From the NCBI GenBank assembly GCA_034436035.1, contig DAOTVW010000116.1, positions 1 through 11,110 of the forward strand: DNA of 11,110 nucleotides, written 5' to 3'. The notes below the pieces were generated by a model. It was not told the DNA's origin. It was given only the letters and a program-made list of their open reading frames with translations, and did no database searches. The first letter of the stretch is position 1, and each line of letters starts with the position of its first letter. Position numbers and translations under genes: made by a program. This document shows positions 1-6,890 of this stretch, piece after piece. This stretch comes from UBA4823 sp034436035. Its GTDB lineage: Bacteria; Chloroflexota; Anaerolineae; Anaerolineales; UBA4823.

Positions 1-1028
1 CCGATGATCCCGCCAACCAGGCTCAATGCAGCTGATTCGGTCAGGAATTGCACCATGATATCTATTTTACGTGCGCCTAATGCTTTGCGTAAACCGATTT
101 CGCGCGTGCGTTCAGTCACCGAAACCAGCATAATGTTCATAATACCGATGCCACCGACTAATAAGGAGATAGCCGCAATTCCACCCAGGAAAATGGTCAG
201 GATATTCGTGATCGTGCGCGCCGTATCCAGAAAATCTTGTTGAGTGAGGATGGTGAAGTCATCTTCGCCAATTTTGGTCTTGTGGCGATAGCGTAAAATT
301 TGCGCTACTTGATCGCTGGCGCTTGGCACTGCATCGGGGCTGATGGCTTCCACCATCAATAAATCTACTTGATCACGATTGCTGCGATGGAATAAGCGTG
401 CTTGTGCGGTGGTTAAAGGAATCAATATCCGATCGTCTTGGTTAGAAAAGGAAGAACCGCCTTTTGATTCAAGGATCCCGATCACGCGGAATGGTTGTCC
501 TTCGATTCGCACAGTTTCCCCGACAATCCCGGATTTACGGCCAAACAGTTTATCGGCGATATCCGGCCCTAATAAAGCCACAGAAGAGCGTCCCAACATG
601 TGTTCTTCGGAGATAAATTCCCCTTCTGTCGTATGGTAGTTGCGCACAATGGCATATTCGGGTGTAATCCCTTCGACTGTGGTTACCTGACTTTCGCCAG
701 CATAGGTCACTTTTGCCTGACCTTGTAAGATGGCTGCAACATGTGCCACCGAAGGTGCTTGGAAAGGATCGCTGATTGCATTGACATCGCCTAAGGTTAT
801 GGGTTGCGGGTTACGAACATCTGCTGATCCGCCGCGGAAAACAAAGAGCAGGTTAGTACCGATGCCTTGGATTGAGCCGGTGATGGAATTTTCTGCTCCG
901 CGCCCGATCGAGATCATGGCAATTACCGCCGCGACTCCAATAACGATACCAAGAATAGTCAACCCAGAGCGTAGTTTATTGCTGGTCAAGCTTTCTAATG
1001 CTTCGAAAAAAGAGGCAATAATATTCAT
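1..1028 (-). CDS. MacB/FtsX-family ABC transporter permease, 3' end cut by left window edge
   Basis: This is the membrane subunit of a MacAB-like exporter. Translating the minus strand from ATG at 1028 gives 342 codons without a stop, up to the window edge. The N-terminus is cytoplasmic, followed by the first membrane segment at about residues 21-42 (core ILGIVIGVAAVIAMISIG). A long extracytoplasmic domain follows (MacB_PCD type), then a second hydrophobic segment and the FtsX-domain signature ERTREIGLRKALGAR. The last visible residues, QFLTESAALSLVGGIIG, match the conserved loop before the third membrane segment. MacB permeases of this split type are about 400 residues, so roughly 60 are missing off the window. 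The start is fixed by an ATGA overlap with the stop of the ATPase gene (1025-1028), implying translational coupling. In a host without an outer membrane such systems work without TolC. The substrate is unknown. Confidence 0.93.
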   Translation of the reverse strand, partial: MNIIASFFEALESLTSNKLRSGLTILGIVIGVAAVIAMISIGRGAENSITGSIQGIGTNLLFVFRGGSADVRNPQPITLGDVNAISDPFQAPSVAHVAAILQGQAKVTYAGESQVTTVEGITPEYAIVRNYHTTEGEFISEEHMLGRSSVALLGPDIADKLFGRKSGIVGETVRIEGQPFRVIGILESKGGSSFSNQDDRILIPLTTAQARLFHRSNRDQVDLLMVEAISPDAVPSASDQVAQILRYRHKTKIGEDDFTILTQQDFLDTARTITNILTIFLGGIAAISLLVGGIGIMNIMLVSVTERTREIGLRKALGARKIDIMVQFLTESAALSLVGGII

Positions 1029-1711
1029 GCTTTTTCCTCACTGACTACTTCGCCATCGCGGATATGAATGATGCGCTGCGCGCGGGTTGCGATATCAGGG
1101 TCATGGGTGACGATCACCAGGGTTGTGCCCCGTTCCCTGTTCAATGAAAGTAAGAGATCCATTATTTCCTCACCTGATTTGCTATCCAAATTGCCAGTCG
1201 GTTCATCGGCGAGGATGATTGCCGGATTATTGACCAGAGCGCGGGCGATCGCCACCCGTTGCTGTTGTCCGCCAGAGAGTTCATTCGGGCGATGATATAA
1301 GCGTTCTCCTAAACCAACGGCTTGCAGGGCAGCGATTGCGAAATCGCGCCGGTTATGATTAACCCCAGCATATCGCAACGGTAATTCCACATTCGCCAAG
1401 GCAGTGGCGCGCGGTAACAGATTAAAACTTTGGAAGACAAAACCAACTTTCTTATTGCGGATAATGGCAAGTTCATCGTCTGTCAACTTGGATACGTTTT
1501 CCCCATCGAGGATATAATCACCGCTGGTTGGGCGATCGAGGCAGCCAAGGATGTTCATTAATGTGGATTTGCCAGATCCGGAGGGACCCATGATGGCAAT
1601 TACTTCGCCGCGTTGGACTTCCATCGAGAGACCGCATAAGGCGTGTACTTCCACTTCACCCATTTTATATACTTTGGTTAAATTTTTCGCCTGAATTACC
1701 GCGTCACTCAT
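1025..1711 (-). CDS. MacB/LolD-type ABC transporter ATP-binding protein
   Basis: This is the ATPase that powers the adjacent MacB-type permease. Numbered from the ATG at 1711 it has 228 residues. Walker A is GPSGSGKST (42-50), the Q-loop glutamine is at 94, the ABC signature LSGGQQQR is at 145-152, Walker B with catalytic Glu is AIILADEP (164-171), and the switch histidine lies in VTHD (201-204). All catalytic motifs are intact, and the length is typical of the LolD/MacB-N/FtsE group. An upstream in-frame ATG at 1720 would add three residues, but its Shine-Dalgarno abuts that codon with no spacing. The same AAAGGA lies 8 bases before the ATG at 1711, so 1711 is preferred. The stop overlaps the permease start. 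The adaptor gene ends 64 bases upstream of this start, so the three genes form one operon. Confidence 0.95.
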   Translation of the reverse strand: MSDAVIQAKNLTKVYKMGEVEVHALCGLSMEVQRGEVIAIMGPSGSGKSTLMNILGCLDRPTSGDYILDGENVSKLTDDELAIIRNKKVGFVFQSFNLLPRATALANVELPLRYAGVNHNRRDFAIAALQAVGLGERLYHRPNELSGGQQQRVAIARALVNNPAIILADEPTGNLDSKSGEEIMDLLLSLNRERGTTLVIVTHDPDIATRAQRIIHIRDGEVVSEEKA

Positions 1712-1719
1712 CTCTGCCA

Positions 1720-1727
1720 TCCTTTCT
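1720..1727 (-). promoter_or_regulatory. Ribosome binding site deciding the ATPase start
   Basis: On the minus strand AGAAAGGA lies 8 bases before ATG 1711. Relative to the alternative ATG at 1720 it has no spacing and even shares the A of that codon. This favours the shorter ATPase product. Confidence 0.55.
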
Positions 1728-1775
1728 TATCGAGAGAGTTGAACCACTACAAGCGCAAAACCGCAAGAAGAACAC

Positions 1776-3146
1776 TTAATTACCACCGTTCGCGAATGGA
1801 GGTTGTCCATTTTGCTGGAAAGTTACCGGTGGATTGAGCACCACTAAATCACCTACTTTGATTTCTCCTTCTAAGACCTGGCTGTTCACATCGGATGAAG
1901 CACCTAATGTCACCGGCACAGGTTGAGGAGTCCCATTGCGCAGGATATATACCACCCGCTTCCCTTCCACCAAGCGGACGGCGCGATTAGGCACCATTAA
2001 AACATCATTCAATTGTTCCACGATAATGTTTGCTGCTGCGGTCATGCCAGGCTTGACCTGAGCGTCGGCGTCATTTAATTCAATCGTGACGATGAAATCG
2101 ACCACACCTTGATTGATTGTGCCAACCGGAGCAACCTCTTTGACTTTTCCGTGATAATCTTTCCCTAAGATGGCATCAAAGTTCAATATGGCATCTTGAC
2201 CAATTTGTACACGATTGATATCCACTTCGGAGATCTCGACATCTACTTGTAAACTGGAGAGATCGTCAATGCGGAAAGCAATTTTTCCCGGTGTAACTTG
2301 ATCGCCAGGTTTGATCTCCACCTGGGTAACGGTGCCACTGAAAGGAGCGGTCAATTTTGCGAGATTTACCGTGGCTTCGGCAGCTGCTATGCGCGCCTCA
2401 GCGGCTGCAACATCTTCGGGTGCGGGACCATTTTTCCATTTTTCATAATCCTGACGGGCTTTGTTGAGATTCGAAGTAGCCACATCGAGGTTATAGACAT
2501 ATTGTAAGCGTTTTACCGCGGCGTCATAATCACTCTGGGCGTTATCGAGCGCTTCTTTGAGGTCTTTGCGAGTTGGATCGTCCACTGATTTATATTTATA
2601 CGGTTCAAAAGCGGCGCGCGCTTGATCGAGTTTTTGTTTCATTTTATCAAGCGCCTCGATAGGATCCAGACCGATCTGTGAAGTTGGGACGGTAAAGTTA
2701 TCTAATTGATACTGGGCATCGCGCACCGCATTGGCATATTTTGTGATCGCCTGCATGGCATTATTTTTTTGCGTTTCGGCGTTCGTGTATAAATCCTCTA
2801 ATGCCTGTTTCGCCTGGGTTAAATCGGCTTGAGCCATGATGATGTTTTGAGGGAGGCTATCGCGCCGCAAGTTGGCTAATTCCATGCCTGCACTCACCTG
2901 ATCACCCACTTTCACGTTGACTTTCTCTACCGTTCCGCTGGTTTGCCAAGTGAGGACAACGGTTTGATTGGCATGGACGCTGCCGGTGCCACCAATAGTG
3001 GCAGTCAATTGCCCGCGCTGCACCGCAACCGTCTCGTATTTAGCAGAAGCTTTGGCAAGTTGTTGCTGGCGAGAGCGGTTATAAAAGAAAAACACTACGA
3101 GAAGGGCGAGTATAGTGACTGCAATAATGATTCCTCTTTTTTTCAT
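1776..3146 (-). CDS. MacA/HlyD-type adaptor (membrane fusion) protein of ABC exporter
   Basis: This 456-residue adaptor probably docks on the MacB-type permease and guides substrate outside the membrane. One N-terminal membrane anchor (residues 5-22, IIIAVTILALLVVFFFY) has two lysines and an arginine before it. The first biotinyl-lipoyl half-motif is at about 68-92 (SGTVEKVNVKVGDQVSAG). A long Ala/Gln/Lys-rich coiled-coil hairpin spans about 98-262, and the second lipoyl half is at 266-294 (LTAPFSGTVTQVEIKPGDQV). A beta-barrel domain follows (about 298-375), then a membrane-proximal domain (380-440) and a short Gly/Asn-rich tail. There is no lipobox, so it is anchored by the helix. A Shine-Dalgarno-like AGGATGGAAG precedes ATG 3146. 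It is the first gene of the leftward exporter operon. The exported compound cannot be told from sequence. Confidence 0.93.
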   Translation of the reverse strand: MKKRGIIIAVTILALLVVFFFYNRSRQQQLAKASAKYETVAVQRGQLTATIGGTGSVHANQTVVLTWQTSGTVEKVNVKVGDQVSAGMELANLRRDSLPQNIIMAQADLTQAKQALEDLYTNAETQKNNAMQAITKYANAVRDAQYQLDNFTVPTSQIGLDPIEALDKMKQKLDQARAAFEPYKYKSVDDPTRKDLKEALDNAQSDYDAAVKRLQYVYNLDVATSNLNKARQDYEKWKNGPAPEDVAAAEARIAAAEATVNLAKLTAPFSGTVTQVEIKPGDQVTPGKIAFRIDDLSSLQVDVEISEVDINRVQIGQDAILNFDAILGKDYHGKVKEVAPVGTINQGVVDFIVTIELNDADAQVKPGMTAAANIIVEQLNDVLMVPNRAVRLVEGKRVVYILRNGTPQPVPVTLGASSDVNSQVLEGEIKVGDLVVLNPPVTFQQNGQPPFANGGN

Positions 3147-3149
3147 AGA

Positions 3150-3265
3150 CTTCCATCCTGACTGAACCGATTATTTTCATTAGACTAAATAAAAATTTTA
3201 ACACAAAATTGTTTCGGTACATCATACATAAGGTATTTCTTATAAAAATTTTATACAAATTCTAG
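3150..3265 (-). promoter_or_regulatory. AT-rich presumed promoter region of the exporter operon
   Basis: The roughly 115 bases upstream of the adaptor gene are very AT-rich compared with the flanks and must hold the operon promoter, since the neighbouring sequence is a pseudogene on the other strand. A TATGAT (-10-like) is seen on the minus strand at 3226-3221. A near-perfect palindrome, TATAAAA-A-TTTTATA, lies at 3241-3255. No convincing -35 is seen at the right distance, so the exact promoter is uncertain. Confidence 0.3.
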
Positions 3266-3984
3266 ACTACACGTACGCAGAATATGCGCGGCGCGGTTTC
3301 GGCCAGCTGGTGCTGGTGGCATTTGGCTCGCTCCTGTTACTGCTGGTATTATCTGCGCTCACCAACCGCAGGAGCGGCTGGCAGCAGGGATTATTCCGCG
3401 CCTTGAGCGCAATTCTGGTGGGGTTGGTGATGGTGATTTTGTTATCGGCGTACCAGCGGCTAACCTTATATAAAGCCGCCTATGGTTTCTCTCGCTTGCG
3501 AATGTACATGCATGTTTTTCTGATCTGGATAGGGATCTGATTGATAGCCATCCTGCTCCTGGAAATTTTCCAACGTGAGCAAAGATATGCCTTAGCTATC
3601 TGGATAACGGCTTTTGGATTTGTCGTTGCGCTCAATCTGGTTCATGTGGATGGCTTGATCCTCCGGCAAAATCTTGACCGCGAAATCTAGCCCATGACGT
3701 GTCGGGAGACTCAAAGAACTGCCCTGGACGAGACCTATTTTTTGCAACTCTCTCCGGATGAAATCCCGCTGCTGACGTAACATTTATTAGATCATTCTAT
3801 GCCGGATGAAGTGACGGTGAAAGTGGCGGCAGTGCTGGCTTGTTTTAAGCATCGAAGATCGTTGCAACAGCCGCTCCCCTGGCAGGCTTTTAACGGCTCG
3901 AATTTCCGCGCCAGGTCGGCGCTTGGATCAGTTGCTGAAATCTTACAAAATTACCCTGTGGTCGAAGATGAAAGGGGTGTATGA
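3264..3984 (+). pseudogene. Decayed 3' remnant of a DUF4173/DUF4153-like integral membrane protein gene
   Basis: Reading one frame from about 3268 gives TYAEYARRGFGQLVLVAFGS, a hydrophobic stretch, then LYKAAYGFSRLRMYMHVFLI, the hallmark region of DUF4173-type membrane proteins. The frame is interrupted by TGA at 3538-3540, where the homology runs straight on (LIAILLLEIF, then VALNLVHVDGLILRQNLDRE). TAG at 3688-3690 and TAA at 3778-3780 interrupt it again, with family-like segments between and after them (LDETYFLQLSPDEIPLL; VAAVLACFKHRRSLQQPLPW). Near 3915-3925 the similarity shifts one frame, to LDQLLKSYKI. About 240 C-terminal residues are represented, and the N-terminal half is absent. With three stops, a frameshift and a missing 5' half it cannot encode a working protein. 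The family assignment is from recalled motifs. Confidence 0.75.
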
Positions 3985-4123
3985 GTATCTATGCCTGCGA
4001 GAGAGGAGTTCTCCTGTATACGAGGGTGGATGGACTAGAATTCTGGAAGGCGGATTTGCATGTCTCAGCGGAGTGATAGGCTTATTCATTGATTCTTCTC
4101 CTCGTTGTGAAGCTATTCAGGAC
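3985..4123. other. Non-coding stretch between pseudogene and tungstate regulator; no recognisable gene
   Basis: No family-like protein, RNA gene or repeat is visible. A 31-codon frame from ATG 3981 to TGA 4074-4076 follows a purine-rich AAAGGGG but matches nothing I know and overlaps the pseudogene tail. No terminator-like hairpin separates the relic from the next promoter. Confidence 0.5.
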
Positions 4124-4146
4124 TTGGGGGTTGTTTAATTTATTTA

Positions 4147-4155
4147 TGTTATAAT
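4147..4155 (+). promoter_or_regulatory. Extended -10 promoter of the tungstate regulator/tup operon
   Basis: TG-T-TATAAT (TG at 4147-4148, consensus -10 at 4150-4155) forms a perfect extended -10 element. No good -35 lies 16-18 bases upstream; TTGTTT at 4131-4136 is too close (13 bases). The expected transcript start near 4161-4163 leaves a 5' leader of only about 20 bases before ATG 4182. Confidence 0.7.
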
Positions 4156-4183
4156 TACGATTAAGGAAATACTTAATCGTAAT
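4154..4183. promoter_or_regulatory. Perfect inverted repeat, probable operator of the HTH-PBP regulator
   Basis: The arms ATTACGATTAAG (4154-4165) and CTTAATCGTAAT (4172-4183) are exact reverse complements of 12 bases, separated by GAAATA. The left arm overlaps the last two bases of the -10 box, and the right arm includes the first two bases of the regulator's ATG. A protein bound here would block both open-complex formation and start-site access. ArsR-type winged-helix dimers bind 12-base-arm dyads in this kind of position, so autorepression by the following gene is the simplest reading. Most of the left arm lies at or before the expected transcript start, so a DNA operator is likelier than an RNA hairpin. 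Confidence 0.75.
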
Positions 4184-5159
4184 GAACACCGCTAGCACTA
4201 TCGAATCGCCGATTCAGATCAGAGCGTTATCAGATGGGCATCGGCTGATGATTTTGCAACGCTTGATGAGTCAGCCGGGAACCCTATCTCAACTAGCGGA
4301 GTGGCTGCAACACTCGCCTGCCTGGGTTCGCCACCATCTATTGGTTTTGCAAGAAGCCGGTTTAGTAGAGCTGGTTGAGATACGCAAAAGGGAGCGGGTG
4401 ACCGAAAAATATTATCGGGCAAAAGCAGCCGCTTACCTGATTCAACATTGGGTGCTTCCAAAAAGTGATAAACCCCTGCTCATTTTTTGTGGCAGTCATG
4501 ATTTAGCGGTAGAACGCCTCGCCGAGCTGGTTTCTAAGCATTTACAATTAGTTGTGTTACCCGTGGGGTCATTGAATGGCTTAATTAACCTGCGTCAGGG
4601 AGTCTGTCAGGTGGCAGGAGCGCATATCTACGATAGTCATAGCGGAGAATATAACATCCCCACCTTACGCCACCTTTTTCCCGATTGGGCGTTAAACGTT
4701 GTCACACTTGCCCGGCGCGTCCAGGGTTTAATCGTTGCAGCGGGCAATCCAAAGGGAGTATTTGGTTTAGAAGATATCGTTCGGCGCGATATTCGTTTTG
4801 TCAACCGCAATGAAGGATCGGGGACACGCCTTTGGTTTGATGCCGAATTGAGAAAATTAGGTATTGCTCCCGAAAGCATCAACGGCTATGAGCAGCAATT
4901 GAGTACACACACCCAAACTGCCCGATACGTTTTGGAAGGGAAGGCTGATGCTGCATTAGGTTTGCAGGCGGCTGCTTATCAATATGGTTTGGGTTTTATC
5001 CCCTTATTTGAAGAGCGTTATGACTTAGTTTTTCTCGATCAATACAATGAGGCGATGCGCCCGATCTTGGATTTTATTTCCAGTTCGCAGTATCAACGCC
5101 AGACCGGTGCTCTCCCAGGCTATAACCTCGCTCACAGTGGCGAGCAAATCTTGTTTTGA
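4182..5159 (+). CDS. One-component regulator: ArsR-like HTH fused to PBP-like oxyanion-sensing domain
   Basis: This 325-residue cytosolic regulator probably represses the tungstate uptake operon that follows. Residues 11-85 form an ArsR-like winged helix (IRALSDGHRLMILQRL, recognition region around SPAWVRHHLLVLQEAGLVEL, wing ending near YYRA at 78-81). Residues 98-325 match the PBP-like domain family (PF12727/COG1910 type), a cytosolic relative of molybdate/tungstate-binding proteins. Its first ligand loop is GSHDLAVERLAE (from 105), the second is NRNEGSGTR (208-216), and GYEQQLSTHTQTARYVLEGKADAALG and FIPLFEERYDLVF follow. There is no signal peptide. It is preceded by its own promoter and dyad, and tupA follows after 17 bases. 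The Shine-Dalgarno AAGGA lies about 14 bases before the ATG, rather far. Tungstate rather than molybdate is inferred from context. It is distinct from ModE (MopI domains) and from TunR. Confidence 0.88.
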   Translation: MNTASTIESPIQIRALSDGHRLMILQRLMSQPGTLSQLAEWLQHSPAWVRHHLLVLQEAGLVELVEIRKRERVTEKYYRAKAAAYLIQHWVLPKSDKPLLIFCGSHDLAVERLAELVSKHLQLVVLPVGSLNGLINLRQGVCQVAGAHIYDSHSGEYNIPTLRHLFPDWALNVVTLARRVQGLIVAAGNPKGVFGLEDIVRRDIRFVNRNEGSGTRLWFDAELRKLGIAPESINGYEQQLSTHTQTARYVLEGKADAALGLQAAAYQYGLGFIPLFEERYDLVFLDQYNEAMRPILDFISSSQYQRQTGALPGYNLAHSGEQILF

Positions 5160-5164
5160 AAGGA
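5159..5164 (+). promoter_or_regulatory. Ribosome binding site supporting the TTG start of tupA
   Basis: AAAGGA begins at the last base of the regulator's stop codon and lies 12 bases before TTG 5177. The spacing is long and the start codon weak, so translation may depend on ribosomes finishing the regulator. Confidence 0.5.
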
Positions 5165-5176
5165 TAAAAAATTTCC

Positions 5177-6148
5177 TTGAAAAAGTCTTTGCGTTTCATT
5201 TTGATAATGGTAGCTTTGATGAGCGGGGCGTGTGTGCCAGTGAAAACTATAGCGCCAGCGGCACAGCAAAGCATAACTCCGGAAGAAGCCGGAGTGACAT
5301 CTATCCCTGCAATTCTCATTACACCTGCAAGCACAGCACAAATGACTATGTCGCCAGAAAACCAAACCAGTTCAAATTCAAAAGATATCATTTTGGCGAC
5401 GACAACTTCCACGCAAGATTCCGGTCTGCTGGATGTCTTGATTCCACTCTTTGAGCAGCAAAGCGGTTATCGGGTTAAAGTCGTGGCAGTTGGAACCGGG
5501 CAGGCGTTACAAATGGGGGCGGATGGCAATGCAGATGTATTGTTGGTCCATGCACCAAGTTCAGAGGTGGAATTTATGCAAGCGGGAAACGGCAAAGATC
5601 GCGCGTTGGTTATGCATAATGATTTTGTAATTGCTGGTGCTACTGCTGACCCGGCTGGGATTAAAGGGAAAAGTGCAATCGATGCCTTTAAACTCATTTA
5701 TCAAGCCAATGCCAACTTTGTTTCCCGTGGTGATGATTCTGGGACGCATAAAATGGAATTGAGCTTATGGAAAAAAGACGATCTGGATCCAAAGGGTATG
5801 CCCTGGTATATTGAGACCGGTCAAGGGATGGCAGCGACTCTAACAGTAGCGTCTGAGAAGGGCGCGTATGTTTTGACAGACCGAGCTACTTTCCTGGCGA
5901 ATCAGAAAAATCTCAACCTTTTGATTCTCGTTGAAGGAGATAAAGCATTATTGAACGTGTATCACGTCATCACCGTCAATCCGGATAAGTGGCGTGAAGT
6001 CAATTATGCAGGGGCGCTGGCTTTCCTGAAATTTATCATTGCGCCTGAGACGCAACAAGTCATCGCCAAATTTGGCGTAGATCAATATGGGCAGGCGCTT
6101 TTCTTTGCGGATGCGGATAAAACAGATGCGGAACTAGGGCTTCCTTAA
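5177..6148 (+). CDS. tupA: Tungstate ABC transporter substrate-binding lipoprotein TupA
   Basis: This extracytoplasmic protein captures tungstate for the TupBC importer. It has 323 residues with a TTG start. Residues 1-18 form a lysine-led signal peptide (MKKSLRFILIMVALMSGA) ending at Cys19, an acceptable lipobox, so the mature protein is lipid-anchored. Residues 20-69 are a Thr/Ser/Ala/Pro-rich spacer. The binding domain starts at about 70 with TTTSTQDSGLLD (75-86), the TupA anion-binding hallmark. GYRVKVVAVGTGQAL (97-111), ADVLLVHAP (119-127) and the second ligand loop RGDDSGTH (184-191) follow. These distinguish TupA from ModA and WtpA. Starting at TTG is needed to include the signal peptide; the next ATG is inside it. 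The preceding regulator has a similar GSGTR loop in its sensor domain. Confidence 0.93.
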   Translation: MKKSLRFILIMVALMSGACVPVKTIAPAAQQSITPEEAGVTSIPAILITPASTAQMTMSPENQTSSNSKDIILATTTSTQDSGLLDVLIPLFEQQSGYRVKVVAVGTGQALQMGADGNADVLLVHAPSSEVEFMQAGNGKDRALVMHNDFVIAGATADPAGIKGKSAIDAFKLIYQANANFVSRGDDSGTHKMELSLWKKDDLDPKGMPWYIETGQGMAATLTVASEKGAYVLTDRATFLANQKNLNLLILVEGDKALLNVYHVITVNPDKWREVNYAGALAFLKFIIAPETQQVIAKFGVDQYGQALFFADADKTDAELGLP

Positions 6149-6164
6149 TTAATTTAAAAGCTCG

Positions 6165-6890
6165 ATGGAGAAGAAGGATACGAAAGTTGTATCCTTCCTC
6201 AACGCTAACCTGGTTTGGTCAATTATTGGTTCTAAGATAATGTTGAATAACGAAGTTTTTCAGATCACACTGCTCTCCCTAAAGATTTCTGGCATAGCCA
6301 CATTGTTGAGCCTGTTAATCGGTTTGCCCCTCGGCAGTGTATTGGCACTGAAAACTTTTCCGGGGCGATCCTTTTTGCTCAGCTTGGTCAACACCGGGAT
6401 GGGGCTGCCCCCGGTGGTGGTGGGTTTGTTTGTGGCAATGATGTTATGGCGCTCGGGTCCTTTCGGTGATTTAAATTTGATATATACCCCTACAGCCATT
6501 GTCATTGCCCAGGTGATCATTGCTGCTCCGGTGGTAAGCGGGTTAACCGCTGCAGCGTTACAAGCCTTAGATCCAAGACTGCAATACCAATTGTTAGGGC
6601 TAGGCGCATCAAAAATTCAAATGGTCATTATCCTCTGGAGAGAAGCACGCTTGCCACTTTTGGCAGCGTTGATGGCGGGATTTGGATCAGTGATCTCGGA
6701 GGTGGGTGCCAGCATGATGGTGGGTGGTAATATCCGTTATCAAACGCGCGTTTTAACCACTGCGATTGTCCTTGAAACCAGCAAAGGAAATTTTGATGTC
6801 GCCCTTGGCCTAGGCATCTTGTTGCTGGTGATCACGTTTTTGGTCAACTGGGCTTTGACCTGGATTCAACAACGGGCGAAAAAAGCATGA
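6165..6890 (+). CDS. tupB: Tungstate ABC transporter permease TupB
   Basis: This 241-residue integral membrane subunit has five or six hydrophobic segments, the clearest near residues 33-62, 70-92, 107-130, 165-185 and 212-232. The cytoplasmic coupling (EAA) loop, which docks on the ATPase, reads LGASKIQMVIILWREARLPL and is followed by EVGASMMVGGNI, typical of TupB/ModB-like permeases. The gene starts 16 bases after tupA, and its TGA overlaps the tupC ATG by four bases. The Shine-Dalgarno before ATG 6165 is poor (only AAAAG). A 9-bp-stem hairpin lies inside codons 3-11, so expression may rely on coupling. ATG 6240 would give a shorter product, but residues 12-30 resemble the usual TupB N-terminus, which favours 6165. 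Confidence 0.92.
   Translation: MEKKDTKVVSFLNANLVWSIIGSKIMLNNEVFQITLLSLKISGIATLLSLLIGLPLGSVLALKTFPGRSFLLSLVNTGMGLPPVVVGLFVAMMLWRSGPFGDLNLIYTPTAIVIAQVIIAAPVVSGLTAAALQALDPRLQYQLLGLGASKIQMVIILWREARLPLLAALMAGFGSVISEVGASMMVGGNIRYQTRVLTTAIVLETSKGNFDVALGLGILLLVITFLVNWALTWIQQRAKKA
6173..6197 (+). other. Hairpin in the first codons of tupB
   Basis: GAAGGATAC (6173-6181) and GTATCCTTC (6189-6197) are exact inverted arms around a 7-base GAAAGTT loop, 9 bases into the coding sequence. The RNA hairpin could slow initiation on tupB relative to tupA. No U-tract follows, so it is not a terminator. Chance occurrence is possible. Confidence 0.45.

Noticed and set aside
3241..3255. TATAAAA-A-TTTTATA palindrome as an operator of the exporter operon
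   Set aside because: It is pure A/T within a very A/T-rich stretch, so a chance palindrome is likely. It is mentioned only as part of the promoter region.
3592..3783. 63-codon open frame on the minus strand across the pseudogene
   Set aside because: It is the antisense of family-like sequence read on the plus strand. It has no recognisable motif.
3981..4076. 31-codon frame MSIYACERG... after a purine-rich AAAGGGG
   Set aside because: It is short, matches no known family, overlaps the relic's tail and has no promoter of its own.
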